A stretch of 12,174 nt of DNA from assembly GCA_021782685.1 (NCBI GenBank), contig JAJXUQ010000009.1, forward strand, positions 1-12,174. The letters run 5' to 3'. Positions within the stretch are counted from its first letter, which is position 1; every line of letters begins with the position of its first letter. The notes below the pieces were generated by a model. It was not told the origin of the DNA. It searched no databases and worked only from the letters and a program-made list of their open reading frames with translations. The position numbers were made by a program, and so were the translations under genes. This stretch comes from a bacterium (GTDB lineage Bacteria > Patescibacteriota > Minisyncoccia > Phycocordibacterales > Phycocordibacteraceae). Below are positions 11,702 to 12,174 of the stretch, piece after piece.

Positions 11702-12174
11702 TTAACGCCAGTGGCGGTGTTTGCCCAGCGTGACGTCGGCAGTGGCGCGCAGAAGCCAAAGCGGCGCGATGAAGCCGTAAAGGAGCGTGTACGAGACAAG
11801 GCCGAAAAAGAGATTCCCCGGCGCTTTTGACAGGCGCTTGCCGACCACGATCAGGGACAGCAGGGCGAGCAGTGTCGCGACGCCGAGGAGCAAATAGAAG
11901 CTTACGGGGAAATAGAGCCATCCGAACGGGCCGTGCGGCAAGAGTGAATAGGAGAGCGGGATGCCGGCGCGGATCTGTATCGCGGCACTCGCATTCCGCA
12001 CCACCTCAAAAATCGCTAGGGAAAAGAGCAGGAGGCCGCTCGCTACTGCGATGAGCGCGAGAGGGAGCACGAGCATGCCAAGCGCGCCTTGCCGGCGGTT
12101 GAAGATAAGGCTGCGGTATTCGCCGAGCACGTTGCGAAGGAAACCGCTTGTCCAGCGCGTGCGCTGCTTCACGA
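11702..12174 (-). CDS. Processive family 2 glycosyltransferase, C-terminal part (5' end outside window)
   Basis: The visible 156 residues are the end of a membrane glycosyltransferase of the cellulose/hyaluronan/poly-GlcNAc synthase type, which polymerises a nucleotide sugar and threads the chain across the membrane. The first visible residues contain the Q-x-x-R-W motif (QRTRW, visible residues 3-7) that binds the acceptor end in this family, followed by SGFLRNVLGEYRSL. After it come about three membrane segments (near 31-56, 83-110, 121-143) and a short basic tail (GKHRHWR). The GT-A domain with the D-D-D/TED motifs lies beyond the window edge, so the polymer cannot be predicted. The thioredoxin-fold gene follows after 9 bases. 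The stop is TAA. Confidence 0.8.
   Translation of the reverse strand, partial: VKQRTRWTSGFLRNVLGEYRSLIFNRRQGALGMLVLPLALIAVASGLLLFSLAIFEVVRNASAAIQIRAGIPLSYSLLPHGPFGWLYFPVSFYLLLGVATLLALLSLIVVGKRLSKAPGNLFFGLVSYTLLYGFIAPLWLLRATADVTLGKHRHWR

Noticed and set aside
1..12174. CRISPR array, insertion sequence, toxin-antitoxin pair or phage genes.
   Set aside because: No spaced direct repeats, transposase, integrase or toxin-like proteins were seen on either strand.

Overview
This window looks like a bacterial chromosome segment from the Candidate Phyla Radiation (Patescibacteria, Parcubacteria-like). The signs are a compact layout, a cysteine-free (type B) bL31, short forms of RF1 and EF-Ts, class I FBP aldolase next to a divergent PfkB kinase, a transketolase C-terminal half that may be a separate subunit, small single-span membrane proteins, and a near absence of Shine-Dalgarno sites. 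The phylum call is inference from gene content. UGA is used as an ordinary stop (prfA, tsf, lnt and the thioredoxin-like gene), so there is no sign of UGA recoding.

Layout. (1) 1-3110, GC-rich carbon metabolism: transketolase C-terminal part (cut by the window edge), a 58-aa membrane micro-ORF, then a PfkB-family sugar kinase (minus) and class I fructose-bisphosphate aldolase (plus), which diverge from a 43-bp, strikingly symmetric promoter region. (2) About 3130-5700, a block of clearly lower GC: hand counts of sample 60-base lines give about 43-48 %, against 60-70 % in sampled flanking lines. It holds a single-span membrane protein with an octad Pro repeat, a type IV pilin-like protein, and on the minus strand an apolipoprotein N-acyltransferase (Lnt). 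An identical 11-bp sequence sits at each edge. (3) 5714-11006, a GC-rich translation cluster on the plus strand: bL25, a secreted coiled-coil lytic transglycosylase, bL31 type B, RF1, uS2, EF-Ts, a small membrane protein and tRNA-Thr(UGU). (4) 11006-12174, minus strand: a membrane-anchored thioredoxin-fold protein downstream of the C-terminal end of a processive family 2 glycosyltransferase (cut by the window edge).

How it fits together. Region 1 supplies sugar-phosphate interconversion (transketolase, aldolase, sugar kinase). Region 3 is translation machinery with one cell-wall enzyme inserted as its own transcription unit behind a terminator. Regions 2 and 4 are envelope functions (pilin, lipoprotein acylation, polysaccharide synthesis, extracytoplasmic redox). 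Across the window -10-like boxes, often of the extended TGn type, lie only 6-12 bases before the start codon, which points to leaderless or nearly leaderless mRNAs. No intergenic gap exceeds about 100 bases. No CRISPR array, IS element or phage gene was seen, and I found no clear case for a new multi-gene system. The most unusual items are the symmetric divergent promoter, the repeat-bracketed low-GC block with its octad-repeat protein, the structured rpsB-tsf junction, the shortened RF1, and C55 in the tRNA-Thr T-loop.
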